64,000 bases of DNA from UBA6115 sp050953005 (GCA_050953005.1 JBMNLV010000012.1:121703-185702), one strand, 5' to 3'; shown: positions 1 to 8,318, counted from the stretch's first letter. Numbers and translations are program-made. The notes: generated from the sequence alone by a model not told the origin.

Positions 1-316
1 CGGTATAGATGTAACCGCTGCGGTCAAAGACCACCTGGGTGATGCCGGCAGCCAGCGCGCGCTCACCCACCAGCTTGCCCACGGCCTTTGAAGCCCCCTT
101 CTTGTCCAGCTCGTTCTCCTGGGCCTGGATGTCCTTGTCCATGGTGGAGGCGGAAGCCAGGGTGACGCCATGCGTGTCATCGATGACCTGGGCATAGATG
201 GCGGCATTGCTGCGAAAAACACACAGACGCGGCATCTCAGGGGTGCCGGAGACCTTCTTGCGCACACGCGCGTGGCGAATCTGGCGCACTTCATTGCGGT
301 CGCGTTTCTTAAACAT
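1..316 (-). CDS. rplR: 50S ribosomal protein L18 (partial, 3' end outside window)
   Basis: L18 binds 5S rRNA in the large subunit's central protuberance. The start ATG is at 316-314, with a GGGAG ribosome site just upstream. About 105 residues are readable, beginning MFKKRDRNEVRQ and including the typical middle block RLCVFRSNAAIYAQ and the segment VVFDRSGYIYTG; the last residues lie beyond base 1. It follows rplF by 21 bases in the spc part of the ribosomal cluster, as expected for this family order. Confidence 0.95.
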   Translation of the reverse strand, partial: MFKKRDRNEVRQIRHARVRKKVSGTPEMPRLCVFRSNAAIYAQVIDDTHGVTLASASTMDKDIQAQENELDKKGASKAVGKLVGERALAAGITQVVFDRSGYIYT

Positions 317-337
317 ATACGGTCACTCCCTTCCTCA

Positions 338-877
338 TTAGTTGCCGGACTTGCCCACCTTGCGGCGGATACGCTCGTCCTGATATTTGATGCCCTTGCC
401 CAGGTAGGGCTCCGGCGGACGCACGGCACGGATGTCGGCGGCCAGGTTGCCCACGACCTGCTTGTCGATCCCCTTGACCACCACGGTGGTGGCGTTCGGG
501 GTCTCAAAACTGACGTCCTTGGGCGCGATGAACTCTACGGGGTGGGAATAGCCAACGTTGAGGGTCAGCTTGTTGCCATCCACCTGGGCGCGGTAACCGG
601 TGCCCACCAGCTCCAGCGTCTTGCTGTAGCCCTTGGTCACACCGATAACCATGTTGTTCACCAGCGTACGGTACAGCCCGTGCATCGACTTTTGGGGCTT
701 GGAATCATTCTTGCGGGTCAGGTGCAGGACGCCTGCGTCCTGAGAAATCCGGATGTCCTTGTTGACATCCTGGGACAGTGTGCCCTTGGGTCCTTTGACG
801 ACAACCAGGTTGGACTCGTCCACCGTGACCGTCACGCCCTGCGGCACCGAAATCGGAAGCCTTCCGATACGAGACAT
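338..877 (-). CDS. rplF: 50S ribosomal protein L6
   Basis: L6 sits near the factor-binding centre of the 50S subunit. The 179-residue product begins MSRIGRLPISVP and ends in the conserved C-terminal block EPYLGKGIKYQDE followed by a basic tail. Length equals the usual bacterial L6. An AGGAGGAAG ribosome site precedes the ATG. It lies between rpsH and rplR, the standard spc order, and is intact although rpsH immediately upstream is not. Confidence 0.97.
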   Translation of the reverse strand: MSRIGRLPISVPQGVTVTVDESNLVVVKGPKGTLSQDVNKDIRISQDAGVLHLTRKNDSKPQKSMHGLYRTLVNNMVIGVTKGYSKTLELVGTGYRAQVDGNKLTLNVGYSHPVEFIAPKDVSFETPNATTVVVKGIDKQVVGNLAADIRAVRPPEPYLGKGIKYQDERIRRKVGKSGN

Positions 878-904
878 GCTTTCTTCCTCCTGTGCGTGAT
901 TCGG

Positions 905-1309
905 TTACCAGATGTAGGCGAGCACTTCGCCGCCCAACTTGTCCTGGCGAGCTTTTCTGTCGGTCATCAGGCCCTTTGAGGTGGAGATAATCGCCACACC
1001 CAGGCCGCCCAGAACCTTGGGCAGGTCCTCGTGAGCCGGCATACACGCGCAGCCCGGGCTTGGAGATGCGGCTTCAGCCCGGCGATCACCGGCTGCTGCT
1101 TGTTGTTGACGTATTTGAGGGTCAGTTTGATCTGGCCTTGTACGCCGTCGTCAATCCTGTCATAGGCCTTGATATAGCCTTCTTCCAGCAAAATCCTGGC
1201 AATCGCCTTGCTTGGCTTTGCTGGCGGGGATGGTGACCGTGTCATGCTTGGCAATCTGCGCATTGCGGATGCGGGTGAGCATATCGGCAATGGGGTCGTT
1301 CACTACCAT
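905..1309 (-). CDS. rpsH: 30S ribosomal protein S8, reading frame broken by three single-base insertions
   Basis: S8 organises the 16S rRNA central domain and is essential. Read with frame changes, the region gives a full S8 of about 133 residues: MVVNDPIADMLTRIRNAQ at the start, ILLEEGYIKAYDR in the middle, GGEVLAYIW at the end. Three extra bases are needed to explain it: near 1208-1210 (A in CAAGG), near 1068-1072 (C in AAGCCGC) and near 1031-1037 (T in GGCTCAC). Together they restore the original frame, but as written the first frame stops at 1160-1162, so no full protein is possible. S8 is normally single-copy, so sequence error is the likeliest cause. Its place between rpsN and rplF is standard. 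Confidence 0.85.
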
Positions 1310-1336
1310 GGGGGAACCTCCTTACTCCTATAATCC

Positions 1337-1522
1337 TTACCAGCTGGCCTTGCGCACGCCGGGAATCTGGCCCTTGTGGGCCAACTCCCTGAAGCAAATG
1401 CGGCAAACACCGTAACGGCGCAGCACGGAATGCGGGCGGCCGCACAGGCGACAGCGTGTATATGCGCGGGTTGAGAACTTGGGCTTCCGGGTTTGCCTTA
1501 CCTTCAAACTTGTCTTTGCCAT
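1337..1522 (-). CDS. rpsN: 30S ribosomal protein S14, zinc-binding type
   Basis: S14 helps assemble the 30S head. The 61-residue product is the short C+ form: it has two CxxC pairs (CRLC and CRIC, about residues 24-43) that bind zinc, unlike the longer zinc-free paralogue induced by zinc shortage in some Firmicutes. It starts MAKTSLKVRQTRKPKF and ends GVRKASW, both typical. It lies between rplE and rpsH in standard order, 15 bases after rplE. Confidence 0.96.
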   Translation of the reverse strand: MAKTSLKVRQTRKPKFSTRAYTRCRLCGRPHSVLRRYGVCRICFRELAHKGQIPGVRKASW

Positions 1523-1537
1523 AATCAGTCTCCTCCC

Positions 1538-2080
1538 TTACTGCGCAAACGGCATCCCCAGCAGGGACAGCAGCTCTTTGGCTTCCTCGTCCGTGTGGGC
1601 AGTCGTGACAAAAATCATTTCCATACCGCGGATTTTCTCAACCTTGTCGTAGTTGATCTCCGGGAAAATCAGCTGCTCGCGCACACCCAGGGCATAGTTG
1701 CCGCGGCCGTCAAACGACCTGGCGGACACGCCGCGGAAGTCGCGCACGCGGGGCAGGGCAATGGACACAAGCTTGTCAAAGAACTCTTCCATCCGCTGGC
1801 CGCGCAGGGTGACCTTGGCGCCGACACTCATGCCTGCGCGCAGCTTGAAGTTGGCGACGGACATGCGGGCCTTGGTCACCAGGGGCTTCTGGCCGGCGAT
1901 CTGGCTGAGCTCTTCAACAGCGTTTTCAAGCGCCTTGGCATTGTCCTTGCAGTCGCCCAAGCCCATGTTGATGACAATCTTCTCCAGCTTGGGAACCTGC
2001 ATGGGGTTCTTGTAGCCGAACTTTTGCTGCAGGGCAGGCACAGCCTCGGCCAGGTATCTTTCCTTCAGACGGGTCGCCAT
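1538..2080 (-). CDS. rplE: 50S ribosomal protein L5
   Basis: L5 binds 5S rRNA and contacts the P-site tRNA. The product is 180 residues, MATRLKERYLAEAVPAL at the start and the conserved block KLEKIVINMGLGD near residue 33; the C-terminal part carries FPEINYDKVEKIRGM. The ATG at 2080 is chosen because a GGAGGAG ribosome site lies just upstream; the frame stays open further upstream, but those codons overlap rplX. Confidence 0.97.
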   Translation of the reverse strand: MATRLKERYLAEAVPALQQKFGYKNPMQVPKLEKIVINMGLGDCKDNAKALENAVEELSQIAGQKPLVTKARMSVANFKLRAGMSVGAKVTLRGQRMEEFFDKLVSIALPRVRDFRGVSARSFDGRGNYALGVREQLIFPEINYDKVEKIRGMEMIFVTTAHTDEEAKELLSLLGMPFAQ

Positions 2081-2096
2081 GTGGCTGCTCCTCCTT

Positions 2097-2420
2097 TTAG
2101 TCAATCTGCTGTCCGCACTTCTTGCAGACGCGAATCTTCGTACCGTCCTCCTGCACCTTTTTGCCGGCGCGCGACGGCCTGCCGCACTTCTGGCACACCA
2201 GCATGACATTGGAAGCGTCAATCGCGGCTTCCTTCCTGATGATGCCGCCAGGCTGCCCCTGGGCGCGGGATTTCTGGTGCTTGGTCACCATCGCCACACC
2301 TTCCACCGTGACACGGCCGGTCTTAGGGCTGACCGAGAGCACCCTGCCCTTTTGGCCCTTGTCCTTGCCGGAGATGACGATGACTTCATCCTTGGTCTTC
2401 ACATGTACTTTCATCTGCAT
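2097..2420 (-). CDS. rplX: 50S ribosomal protein L24
   Basis: L24 is an assembly-initiating 50S protein. The 107-residue product has the N-terminal KOW segment (DEVIVISGKDKGQKGRV) and a C-terminal zinc-ribbon-like part with two CxxC pairs (CQKCG and CKKCG), as often seen in Gram-positive L24. Two start codons are possible, at 2420 and 2414; AAGGAGA just before the first favours 2420. Its stop is 16 bases before rplE. Confidence 0.96.
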   Translation of the reverse strand: MQMKVHVKTKDEVIVISGKDKGQKGRVLSVSPKTGRVTVEGVAMVTKHQKSRAQGQPGGIIRKEAAIDASNVMLVCQKCGRPSRAGKKVQEDGTKIRVCKKCGQQID

Positions 2421-2425
2421 TCTCC

Positions 2426-2794
2426 TTACAGCACTTCCGGAGCCAGCGAGACAATCTTCATATAGTTGCGCTCGCGCAACTCGCGCGCGACCGGCCCGAA
2501 GATGCGGGTGCCGCGTGGCTGCTTCTGGTCGTTGATGATAACGGCGGCATTGTCGTCAAAGCGGATGTAGGAGCCGTCGGACCGGCGGTTCTGCTTGACC
2601 ACGCGGACGATGACAGCACGCACTATTTCGCCTTTCTTGACCTGCCCGCCGGGGGTGGCGGATTTCACACTGGCGACAATCACATCGCCAATGGAGCCGG
2701 AGCGGCGAAAAGATCCGCCCAGCACTCGAATGCACATGATTTCCTTGGCGCCGGAATTATCGGCCACCTTAAGCCGTGTTTGCGGCTGGATCAT
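2426..2794 (-). CDS. rplN: 50S ribosomal protein L14
   Basis: L14 lies at the subunit interface and forms an intersubunit bridge. The 122-residue product starts MIQPQTRLKVADNSGAKE, contains the conserved ARGIFGPVARELR-like segment (here TRIFGPVARELRERNY) and ends KIVSLAPEVL. Length and both ends match the family. It sits between rpsQ and rplX, with a GGAGGAA ribosome site. Confidence 0.97.
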   Translation of the reverse strand: MIQPQTRLKVADNSGAKEIMCIRVLGGSFRRSGSIGDVIVASVKSATPGGQVKKGEIVRAVIVRVVKQNRRSDGSYIRFDDNAAVIINDQKQPRGTRIFGPVARELRERNYMKIVSLAPEVL

Positions 2795-2849
2795 ACGGGG
2801 TTCCTCCTTCTATGCCTGCGCCATGGCGCTTCGTGCCCATGGCAGGGTC

Positions 2850-3119
2850 TTACTTCGCTTTTTCGATGATCTCAACCAGACGCCAGCGCTTGTCGCGGGA
2901 AAGCGGCCTGGTCTCCATAATCCGCACGGTATCCCCGATACCGCAGGCATTCTCCTCGTCATGCGCCTTGAACTTCTTGGTGTGGCCGATGATCTTGCCG
3001 TACAGCGGATGCTTGTAGCGGCTGCGGATGGTGACCACGATGGTCTTGTCCATCTTGTCGCTGGTGACGATGCCCACACGGGTCTTGCGGTTGCCGCGGT
3101 TCACAGTGGTCTCAGACAT
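2850..3119 (-). CDS. rpsQ: 30S ribosomal protein S17
   Basis: S17 is a primary 16S rRNA-binding protein with an OB fold. The 89-residue product has the family core GIVTSDKMDKTIVV, the segment KHPLYGKIIGHTKKFKAHDE and the end RWRLVEIIEKAK. It follows rpmC by 18 bases and precedes rplN by 55 bases, the normal S10-cluster order. Confidence 0.97.
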   Translation of the reverse strand: MSETTVNRGNRKTRVGIVTSDKMDKTIVVTIRSRYKHPLYGKIIGHTKKFKAHDEENACGIGDTVRIMETRPLSRDKRWRLVEIIEKAK

Positions 3120-3137
3120 TGGTTCCTGCCTCCTTTC

Positions 3138-3338
3138 TTATCGGGATTCCAGCTTCTTGGACTGGGTCTGAGCCGTCAGGGCGCGGGCAATGTCCCGCTT
3201 GACGGCCTGGATTTGCATCGTGTTTTCCAGCTGGCCGGTCGCCAGGCGGAAACGAAGGTTGAACAGCTCGCTTTTGAGATCCGCGATCTTCGCGGTGAGG
3301 TCTTCAGGCTTCATGGCCAAAAATTCGCTTACCTTCAT
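3138..3338 (-). CDS. rpmC: 50S ribosomal protein L29
   Basis: L29 sits at the exit of the peptide tunnel and helps form the docking site for trigger factor and SRP. The 66-residue helical product begins MKVSEFLAMKPEDL and has the family signature LFNLRFRLATGQLEN. Its ATG shares one base with the TGA of rplP (TGATG), so the two are likely translationally coupled. Confidence 0.97.
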   Translation of the reverse strand: MKVSEFLAMKPEDLTAKIADLKSELFNLRFRLATGQLENTMQIQAVKRDIARALTAQTQSKKLESR

Positions 3339-3775
3339 CAGTTGTCACCACCGCTCATGTGCTCCATCTGCGCCTTGGAATAGATCTTGGTGCGCAGGGG
3401 CAGTTTGGTCGAAGCCAGCCGCAGCGCTTCGCGGGCCACAGATTCCTCAATGCCGCCGACTTCAAACAGCACGCGGCCGGGCTTGACGACGGCTACCCAG
3501 TACTCCGGGGAACCCTTGCCGGAACCCATGCGGGTCTCGGCAGGCTTTTCAGTCACAGGCTTGTCGGGAAAGATCTTGATCCAGACCTGGCCGCCGCGCC
3601 TGGTATAGCGGGTGAGCGCGATACGGGCAGCCTCGATCTGCTGGCTGGTCACCCAGCTGGGATCCATCGCTACCAGGCCGTAATCGCCATAGGCGATGAA
3701 GTTGCCGCGCATGGCCTTGCCCTTCATGCGGCCGCGGAACACCTTGCGCCGCTTGACACGTTTTGGCATCAACAT
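3338..3775 (-). CDS. rplP: 50S ribosomal protein L16
   Basis: L16 organises the A-site tRNA region of the 50S subunit. The 145-residue product begins MLMPKRVKRRKVFRGR and contains the family blocks GNFIAYGDYGLVA and GKGSPEYWVAVVKPGR. Met1 and Met3 are both possible starts; only three bases separate Met1 from rpsC. The stop overlaps the start of rpmC. Confidence 0.97.
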   Translation of the reverse strand: MLMPKRVKRRKVFRGRMKGKAMRGNFIAYGDYGLVAMDPSWVTSQQIEAARIALTRYTRRGGQVWIKIFPDKPVTEKPAETRMGSGKGSPEYWVAVVKPGRVLFEVGGIEESVAREALRLASTKLPLRTKIYSKAQMEHMSGGDN

Positions 3776-3778
3776 GGT

Positions 3779-4450
3779 TTACTTGCCTCCTTCAGGGTGC
3801 CTGGCGCCCTTATTCTTTGCCTGGGGCAGCACCTGGCCTTTGTAAATCCACACCTTGACGCCCAGGCGGCCGTAGGTGGTCTTGGCTTCGGCGAAGCCAT
3901 AATCAATATTGGCGCGCAGGGTTTGCAGCGGGATGGACCCTTCGTGGTAATGCTCGCTGCGCGCGATGTCCGCGCCGCCCAGGCGGCCCGACACCTGCGC
4001 CTTCATGCCCTTGGCGCCCGCGCGCATGGTGCGCTGGATGCTCTGCTTGAGCGCGCGGCGGAAGGAGATGCGCTTCTCCAGCTGCTGGGCAATGTTCTCG
4101 GCAACCAGCTGGGCATCGGTATCAGGGTTCTTGATCTCGATAACATTGATGGTAACCGGGCGGCCTACCATTTTCTCAACGAAAGCCTTGAGTTCCTCGA
4201 TGCCCTTGCCGCCGCGGCCGATGATCATGCCGGGCTTGCCTGTGAACAGGTTGATGGTCATGCGCGCGGCGGAGCGCTCGATATCGATACGGCTGACACC
4301 GGTGGCAAAATAACGCTGCTTCAGGGTTTCGCGGATCTTGTGGTCCTCTACGAGGAAATTGGCGAAATCCTTCTTTTCGGCGAACCAGCGCGTGCTCCAG
4401 TCGAAAATTACACCGACGCGCGCGCCATGGGGATTGACTTTTTGACCCAT
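3779..4450 (-). CDS. rpsC: 30S ribosomal protein S3
   Basis: S3 lines the mRNA entry channel and has helicase-type RNA contacts. The 223-residue product starts MGQKVNPHGARVGV and has the KH domain GXXG region as MIIGRGGKGIEEL (about residues 75-90). The C-terminal domain carries GRLGGADIARSEHYHEG. It has the usual place between rplV and rplP. Confidence 0.97.
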   Translation of the reverse strand: MGQKVNPHGARVGVIFDWSTRWFAEKKDFANFLVEDHKIRETLKQRYFATGVSRIDIERSAARMTINLFTGKPGMIIGRGGKGIEELKAFVEKMVGRPVTINVIEIKNPDTDAQLVAENIAQQLEKRISFRRALKQSIQRTMRAGAKGMKAQVSGRLGGADIARSEHYHEGSIPLQTLRANIDYGFAEAKTTYGRLGVKVWIYKGQVLPQAKNKGARHPEGGK

Positions 4451-4464
4451 TGCTGAAACCTCCC

Positions 4465-4848
4465 TTAACGTTTGTCGAGAACGACGCTGAAGTGGCTGGT
4501 GCGAAGCAGAAGCTGTGAGGCGCTTCCGCGCGCCTTGGGCATAAAACGCTTGAGCGTCGGTCCGGGATTGGCGTAGATTTCAGCGATGTACAGTCCCTCG
4601 CGATCCATTTCCAGGTTGTTGACGGCATTGGCCGCGGCTGACTCAATCAGCTTGAACAGCACCGGCGAGGCCGCGTGGGGCGTCAGGCGGAGGATGGCCA
4701 AAGCTTCCTCCAGGTCCTTTCCGCGTACCTGGTCAATGATCAAGCGGGCTTTGCGCGGGGAGATGCGGATGTGCTTGACGTGCGCATGGGGGCGCTTTTC
4801 ATCGCGAAGCTTGTGCAGCTCGCCTTTTTTTTGGGTATTGCTTGCCAT
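4465..4848 (-). CDS. rplV: 50S ribosomal protein L22
   Basis: L22 lines the peptide exit tunnel; its beta-hairpin tip is a macrolide-resistance site. The 127-residue product has the family segment ISPRKARLIIDQVRGK and the hairpin region PTLKRFMPKARGSASQL. The N-terminal 20 residues are a lysine-rich extension compared with the shortest L22 proteins. It lies between rpsS and rpsC. Confidence 0.96.
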   Translation of the reverse strand: MASNTQKKGELHKLRDEKRPHAHVKHIRISPRKARLIIDQVRGKDLEEALAILRLTPHAASPVLFKLIESAAANAVNNLEMDREGLYIAEIYANPGPTLKRFMPKARGSASQLLLRTSHFSVVLDKR

Positions 4849-4866
4849 ACTGCTCTCTCCTTTCGC

Positions 4867-5145
4867 TTATTTGCGCTGGGTCTTTTTTTCGCCTGCGTGC
4901 CCGCGGAAGGTGCGGGTGGGGGCGAACTCGCCGAGCTTGTGGCCGACCATATCCTCAGTGATGTAGACGGGCACATGCTTGCGTCCGTCATGGACGGCGA
5001 AGGTATGTCCGACGAAGTCAGGGAAAATGGTGCTGGCGCGTGACCAGGTTTTCAGAACGGATTTCTTGCCGGATTGGTTGAGCGCTTCAACGCGCTTGAG
5101 GAGCTTCTGGTCAACAAAAGGTCCTTTTTTCACTGAACGGCTCAT
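4867..5145 (-). CDS. rpsS: 30S ribosomal protein S19
   Basis: S19 forms a complex with S13 in the 30S head near the A site. The 92-residue product starts MSRSVKKGPFVDQKLL and contains SRASTIFPDFVGHTFAVHDG and HKLGEFAPTRTFRGH, the family hallmarks. It has a GGAGG ribosome site and lies between rplB and rplV. Confidence 0.97.
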   Translation of the reverse strand: MSRSVKKGPFVDQKLLKRVEALNQSGKKSVLKTWSRASTIFPDFVGHTFAVHDGRKHVPVYITEDMVGHKLGEFAPTRTFRGHAGEKKTQRK

Positions 5146-5178
5146 GCTGTGAGGGGGCCTCCTTTCATCCTTTGGGGC

Positions 5179-6012
5179 TTACTTTTCGTTGATGCGCTTG
5201 ACGATCATGCGGTTGGAGTACTTCTTGCGTTTGCGGGTCTTCAGGCCAAGCGCTGGCTTGCCCCAGGGGGTGACAGGCGCCGGCATGCCGATAGGCGATT
5301 TGCCCTCACCGCCGCCGTGCGGATGGTCAACCGGGTTCATCACAACGCCGCGCACAGAGGGCCGGAAGCCCATGTGGCGTTTGCGGCCGGCCTTGCCGAT
5401 GCGGATGTTCTCATGGTCGGTATTGCCGACTGTGCCGATGGTGGCCTGGGCGTTGAGCGGCAGCCTGCGGATCTCGCCGCTGGGCAGGCGCACCTGCGCG
5501 TAGCCGCCTTCCTTGGCCATCAGCTGCGCATACACGCCCGCGGAGCGGACAAGCTGCCCGCCGGCGCCGGGGCGCAGCTCCAGGTTGTGAATCAGCGTGC
5601 CCGTGGGGATGGCGCTCAGCGGCATCGCGTTGCCCGGCTTGATGTCGGCGCCTTCGCCGGCGACAACCGTGTCGCCCACATTGAGCCCGACCGGCGCCAG
5701 GATGTAGCGCTTCTCGCCGTCCAGGTAATGCAGCAGGGCGATAAAGGCGGAACGGTTGGGATCATACTCGATCGCGGCAACCTTGGCGGGCACCTGCAGC
5801 TTGTTGCGCTTGAAATCGATGATGCGGTACTTGACTTTGTTGCCGCCCCCGCGGTGGCGGACGGTGATCTTGCCCTGTTTGTTGCGGCCCGCGTGCTTCT
5901 GCTTGCTGACCGTCAGGGCCTTTTCCGGCTTTTTTTTGGTAACTCCCTCGAACGCGTTGACCGACATAAAGCGGCGCGCGGGTGAGGTTGGTTTATAGAC
6001 ACGAATGGCCAT
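5179..6012 (-). CDS. rplB: 50S ribosomal protein L2
   Basis: L2 is a core 50S protein needed for subunit joining and peptidyl transfer. The 277-residue product starts MAIRVYKPTSPARR and has the conserved C-terminal motif VMNPVDHPHGGGEG (about residues 225-238), which includes the histidine linked to peptidyl transferase activity. Length is usual. It is followed by rpsS, as in other S10 operons. Confidence 0.98.
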   Translation of the reverse strand: MAIRVYKPTSPARRFMSVNAFEGVTKKKPEKALTVSKQKHAGRNKQGKITVRHRGGGNKVKYRIIDFKRNKLQVPAKVAAIEYDPNRSAFIALLHYLDGEKRYILAPVGLNVGDTVVAGEGADIKPGNAMPLSAIPTGTLIHNLELRPGAGGQLVRSAGVYAQLMAKEGGYAQVRLPSGEIRRLPLNAQATIGTVGNTDHENIRIGKAGRKRHMGFRPSVRGVVMNPVDHPHGGGEGKSPIGMPAPVTPWGKPALGLKTRKRKKYSNRMIVKRINEK

Positions 6013-6027
6013 ACTGCTCGCTCCTCC

Positions 6028-6324
6028 TTAGACCATGCCTTCGAAGAACTCGATGGGCTTTGAGTCCTCCGTCAAGGTGACATAGGCCTTCTTGACCTCG
6101 GGCCGGCGGCCCTGGGTGCGGCCCTGCCGCTTGATCTTGCCCAGAACGCGCAGGGTGTTCACGGACTTGACCTTGATGCCCTTGAAGACCTCCTCCAAGG
6201 CATTCTTGATTTCCACCTTGTTGGCGTCCACGGCAACTTCGAAGACATACTTCTTCTCTTCGATGCTCTGGTAGCCCTTCTCGGTCAGCACCGGGCGGCG
6301 GATAATATCATAGGCGATTTTCAT
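6028..6324 (-). CDS. rplW: 50S ribosomal protein L23
   Basis: L23 sits at the tunnel exit and binds trigger factor and SRP. The 98-residue product includes IIRRPVLTEKGYQ, the segment VFEVAVDANKVEIKNALEE and a basic loop GRTQGRRPEVKKAYV. Its ATG overlaps the last bases of rplD (four shared bases), suggesting coupled translation. Confidence 0.97.
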   Translation of the reverse strand: MKIAYDIIRRPVLTEKGYQSIEEKKYVFEVAVDANKVEIKNALEEVFKGIKVKSVNTLRVLGKIKRQGRTQGRRPEVKKAYVTLTEDSKPIEFFEGMV

Positions 6325-6947
6325 GATGCGTAGACCTCCTGGATGGCCATGACGGCGTCCTTGGTAAGCACCAGCTTGTCCGCGCGCAGAATGTCATAGA
6401 CATTGATGTTGTCGGCGCAAGCGTTGGTCAGGTTGGGCAGGTTGTTGCCGGCGCGGCGGACAGCCTCATTGGCCTCCGACAGCACCAGCAGGCAGGACTT
6501 GGTGACGCCCAGGTCGGAGAGAACCTTGGCCATCACACGGGTCTTGGCCTCCTGGAGTTCCAGCTTGTCCACGACAATCAGGCTGCCGCTGGCCAGCTTG
6601 GCGCTCAGCGCAGAGCGCATGGCCAGGCGGCGCACCTTGCGCGGCACCTTGACAACATACTTCCGCGGCTGGGGAGCGAAAGCCAAACCGCCATGGCGGA
6701 ACTGGGGCGCGCGGTTGCTGTGGTGACGGGCACGGCCGGTGCCTTTCTGGCGGTAGATCTTGCGTCCGCCGCCGCGAACCATGGCGCGGGTCAGCGTGGA
6801 CTGGGTGCCCTGACGCTTGGCGGCCAGGATGGAACGGACGACCAGGTGCATGGCGCCCACATTGGGCTCGATGCCAAAGACTTCCTCATTTAGGCTGAGC
6901 TCACCGGCTGCATTGCCCTGCATGGTCACTACGGGAATTGTCGGCAT
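6321..6947 (-). CDS. rplD: 50S ribosomal protein L4
   Basis: L4 reaches into the exit tunnel and, in some bacteria, represses its own operon. The product is 208 residues, starting MPTIPVVTMQGNAAGE; the tunnel loop is seen as QKGTGRARHHSNRAPQFRHG. The ATG at 6947 is chosen because GGAGGAAAG lies just upstream; an in-frame ATG 21 bases further out has no such site. It overlaps rplW by four bases. Confidence 0.97.
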   Translation of the reverse strand: MPTIPVVTMQGNAAGELSLNEEVFGIEPNVGAMHLVVRSILAAKRQGTQSTLTRAMVRGGGRKIYRQKGTGRARHHSNRAPQFRHGGLAFAPQPRKYVVKVPRKVRRLAMRSALSAKLASGSLIVVDKLELQEAKTRVMAKVLSDLGVTKSCLLVLSEANEAVRRAGNNLPNLTNACADNINVYDILRADKLVLTKDAVMAIQEVYAS

Positions 6948-6964
6948 TGTTCTTTCCTCCTGCC

Positions 6965-7606
6965 TCAAGCCTTGAGCGCGTCGCGCACAAGCAGCAAGCC
7001 CTTTTTGGGGCCGGGTACGGCGCCTTTGATGAGCAGGAGGTTGCGCTCCGCGTCAACGCCGATCACTTCAAGGTTCTGCACCGTTACGCGCTCCACGCCG
7101 TACTGCCCGGACATCTTCTTGTTTTTGAAGACCTTGGAGGGGGTGGAGTTGGCCGCCATGGCGCCCAAGCCGCGGTGGTACTTGGAGCCGTGGGTCATCG
7201 GGCCGCGGCTTTGGTTCCAGCGATAGATCACGCCGGTGAAGCCATGACCCTTGCTGGTACCGGTCACATCGACCTTCTCGCCGGCGTTGAACTGGGAAAC
7301 GCTCAGCGTCTGACCCACTTCATAACCGGAGATGTCGTCCAGACGGAATTCGCGCAGGAAACGCGCGGGGGCAACGCCGGCCTTTTTGAAATGACCGGCC
7401 TGGGGTTTGTTGACAAGTTTCTTGGCGCGGTTCTCAGCCAGCTGCTCAAAGCTGAGCTGCAGAGCCTCATAACCGTCCTTTTCCTGGGTTTTCTTTTGTA
7501 CCACGGTGCAGGGTCCGGCCTGAACCACGGTCACGGGCACCAGACGCCCATCCGGCAGAAACTGCTGGGTCATGCCCAGTTTCCTGCCCATAATTGCTTT
7601 CTTCAT
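6965..7606 (-). CDS. rplC: 50S ribosomal protein L3
   Basis: L3 binds near the peptidyl transferase centre. The 213-residue product has MGRKLGMTQQFLPDG near the start, the segment VTGTSKGHGFTGVIYRW in the middle and GPMTHGSKYHRGLGAM, the conserved tip with the methylated glutamine region. Start at 7606 is supported by GGAGGCAGCC upstream; an internal ATG five codons later is the alternative. Confidence 0.97.
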   Translation of the reverse strand: MKKAIMGRKLGMTQQFLPDGRLVPVTVVQAGPCTVVQKKTQEKDGYEALQLSFEQLAENRAKKLVNKPQAGHFKKAGVAPARFLREFRLDDISGYEVGQTLSVSQFNAGEKVDVTGTSKGHGFTGVIYRWNQSRGPMTHGSKYHRGLGAMAANSTPSKVFKNKKMSGQYGVERVTVQNLEVIGVDAERNLLLIKGAVPGPKKGLLLVRDALKA

Positions 7607-7623
7607 GATGGCTGCCTCCTGCC

Positions 7624-7932
7624 TTAGAGTTTGATTTCGATCTCGACGCCGGCGGGAAGATCAAGCTTCATCATGGCGTCCACCGTACGGGAAGTAGGGT
7701 TGTGGATGTCGATCAGGCGTTTGTGGGTCCTTCTTTCGAACTGTTCGCGGCTGTCCTTATCTTTGTGCGGCGCGCGCAGGATGGTGACGATTTCCTTGTC
7801 AGTGGGCAGCGGCACCGGCCCTGACACGCGGGCGCCGGTACGCTTGGCGGTGTCCACGATGCGCTCCGCCGACTGGTCAATCAGATGGTGCTCATACGCC
7901 TTGAGCTTGATACGGATCTTTTGGCTGGCCAT
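7624..7932 (-). CDS. rpsJ: 30S ribosomal protein S10
   Basis: S10 is a 30S head protein that also pairs with NusB in transcription antitermination. The 102-residue product starts MASQKIRIKLKAYEHHLID and contains GPVPLPTDKEIVTILR and the end DLPAGVEIEIKL. It is the first gene of the S10-spc cluster here; tufA does not sit directly upstream, since about 1 kb of non-coding sequence follows. Confidence 0.98.
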   Translation of the reverse strand: MASQKIRIKLKAYEHHLIDQSAERIVDTAKRTGARVSGPVPLPTDKEIVTILRAPHKDKDSREQFERRTHKRLIDIHNPTSRTVDAMMKLDLPAGVEIEIKL

Positions 7933-8042
7933 TCATTTTCCTCCTTAACAGTTCGCACTCATTGCGGGCGTGCCCGCTGCCGGCTTGCCACGCGGCTTGT
8001 GAGTCCGTCGCCCGATTGCCGGGCATGGTCCGCGGTAATGAC

Positions 8043-8060
8043 CCGCCCTGGCCAGGGCGG
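8043..8060 (-). other. Perfect palindrome in the S10 leader
   Basis: An 18-base perfect palindrome, CCGCCCTGG and its complement, lies in the predicted 160-base leader of rpsJ. As RNA it would form a GC-only hairpin. It has no U-run, so it is not a clear terminator; a role in autoregulation of the ribosomal operon is only a guess. Confidence 0.5.
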
Positions 8061-8099
8061 CAACCTATCGCTTCATCCCAAAAAACAGACAGCAGTGAT

Positions 8100-8128
8100 A
8101 TATTACACAGGTTTGGAGTCAAATGCAA
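8100..8128 (-). promoter_or_regulatory. Predicted promoter of the S10-spc operon
   Basis: On the minus strand TTGCAT (8128-8123) and TAATAT (8105-8100) are separated by 17 bases. Transcription would start near 8093, leaving a leader of about 160 bases before rpsJ. A second possible site lies further upstream, where TTGACA reads on the minus strand around 8193, with a poorer -10. Confidence 0.6.
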
Positions 8129-8318
8129 GCTTTTTTTCACCTCTTTTTGACTTTTTTCTGTAAGTATACTTTTTAAGCCTTCGATAAAGCGCTGTCAATT
8201 GGAACATTTTCACACCCTCTTCTGTCCCCGCTCCCGGGTGTATCATTTTAACGAAAACAACCGGCGAGCGCCAGGCTGCGTGAAGATCGCGCAGGGAAAC
8301 GGCAGAGGCAGCGCACTC

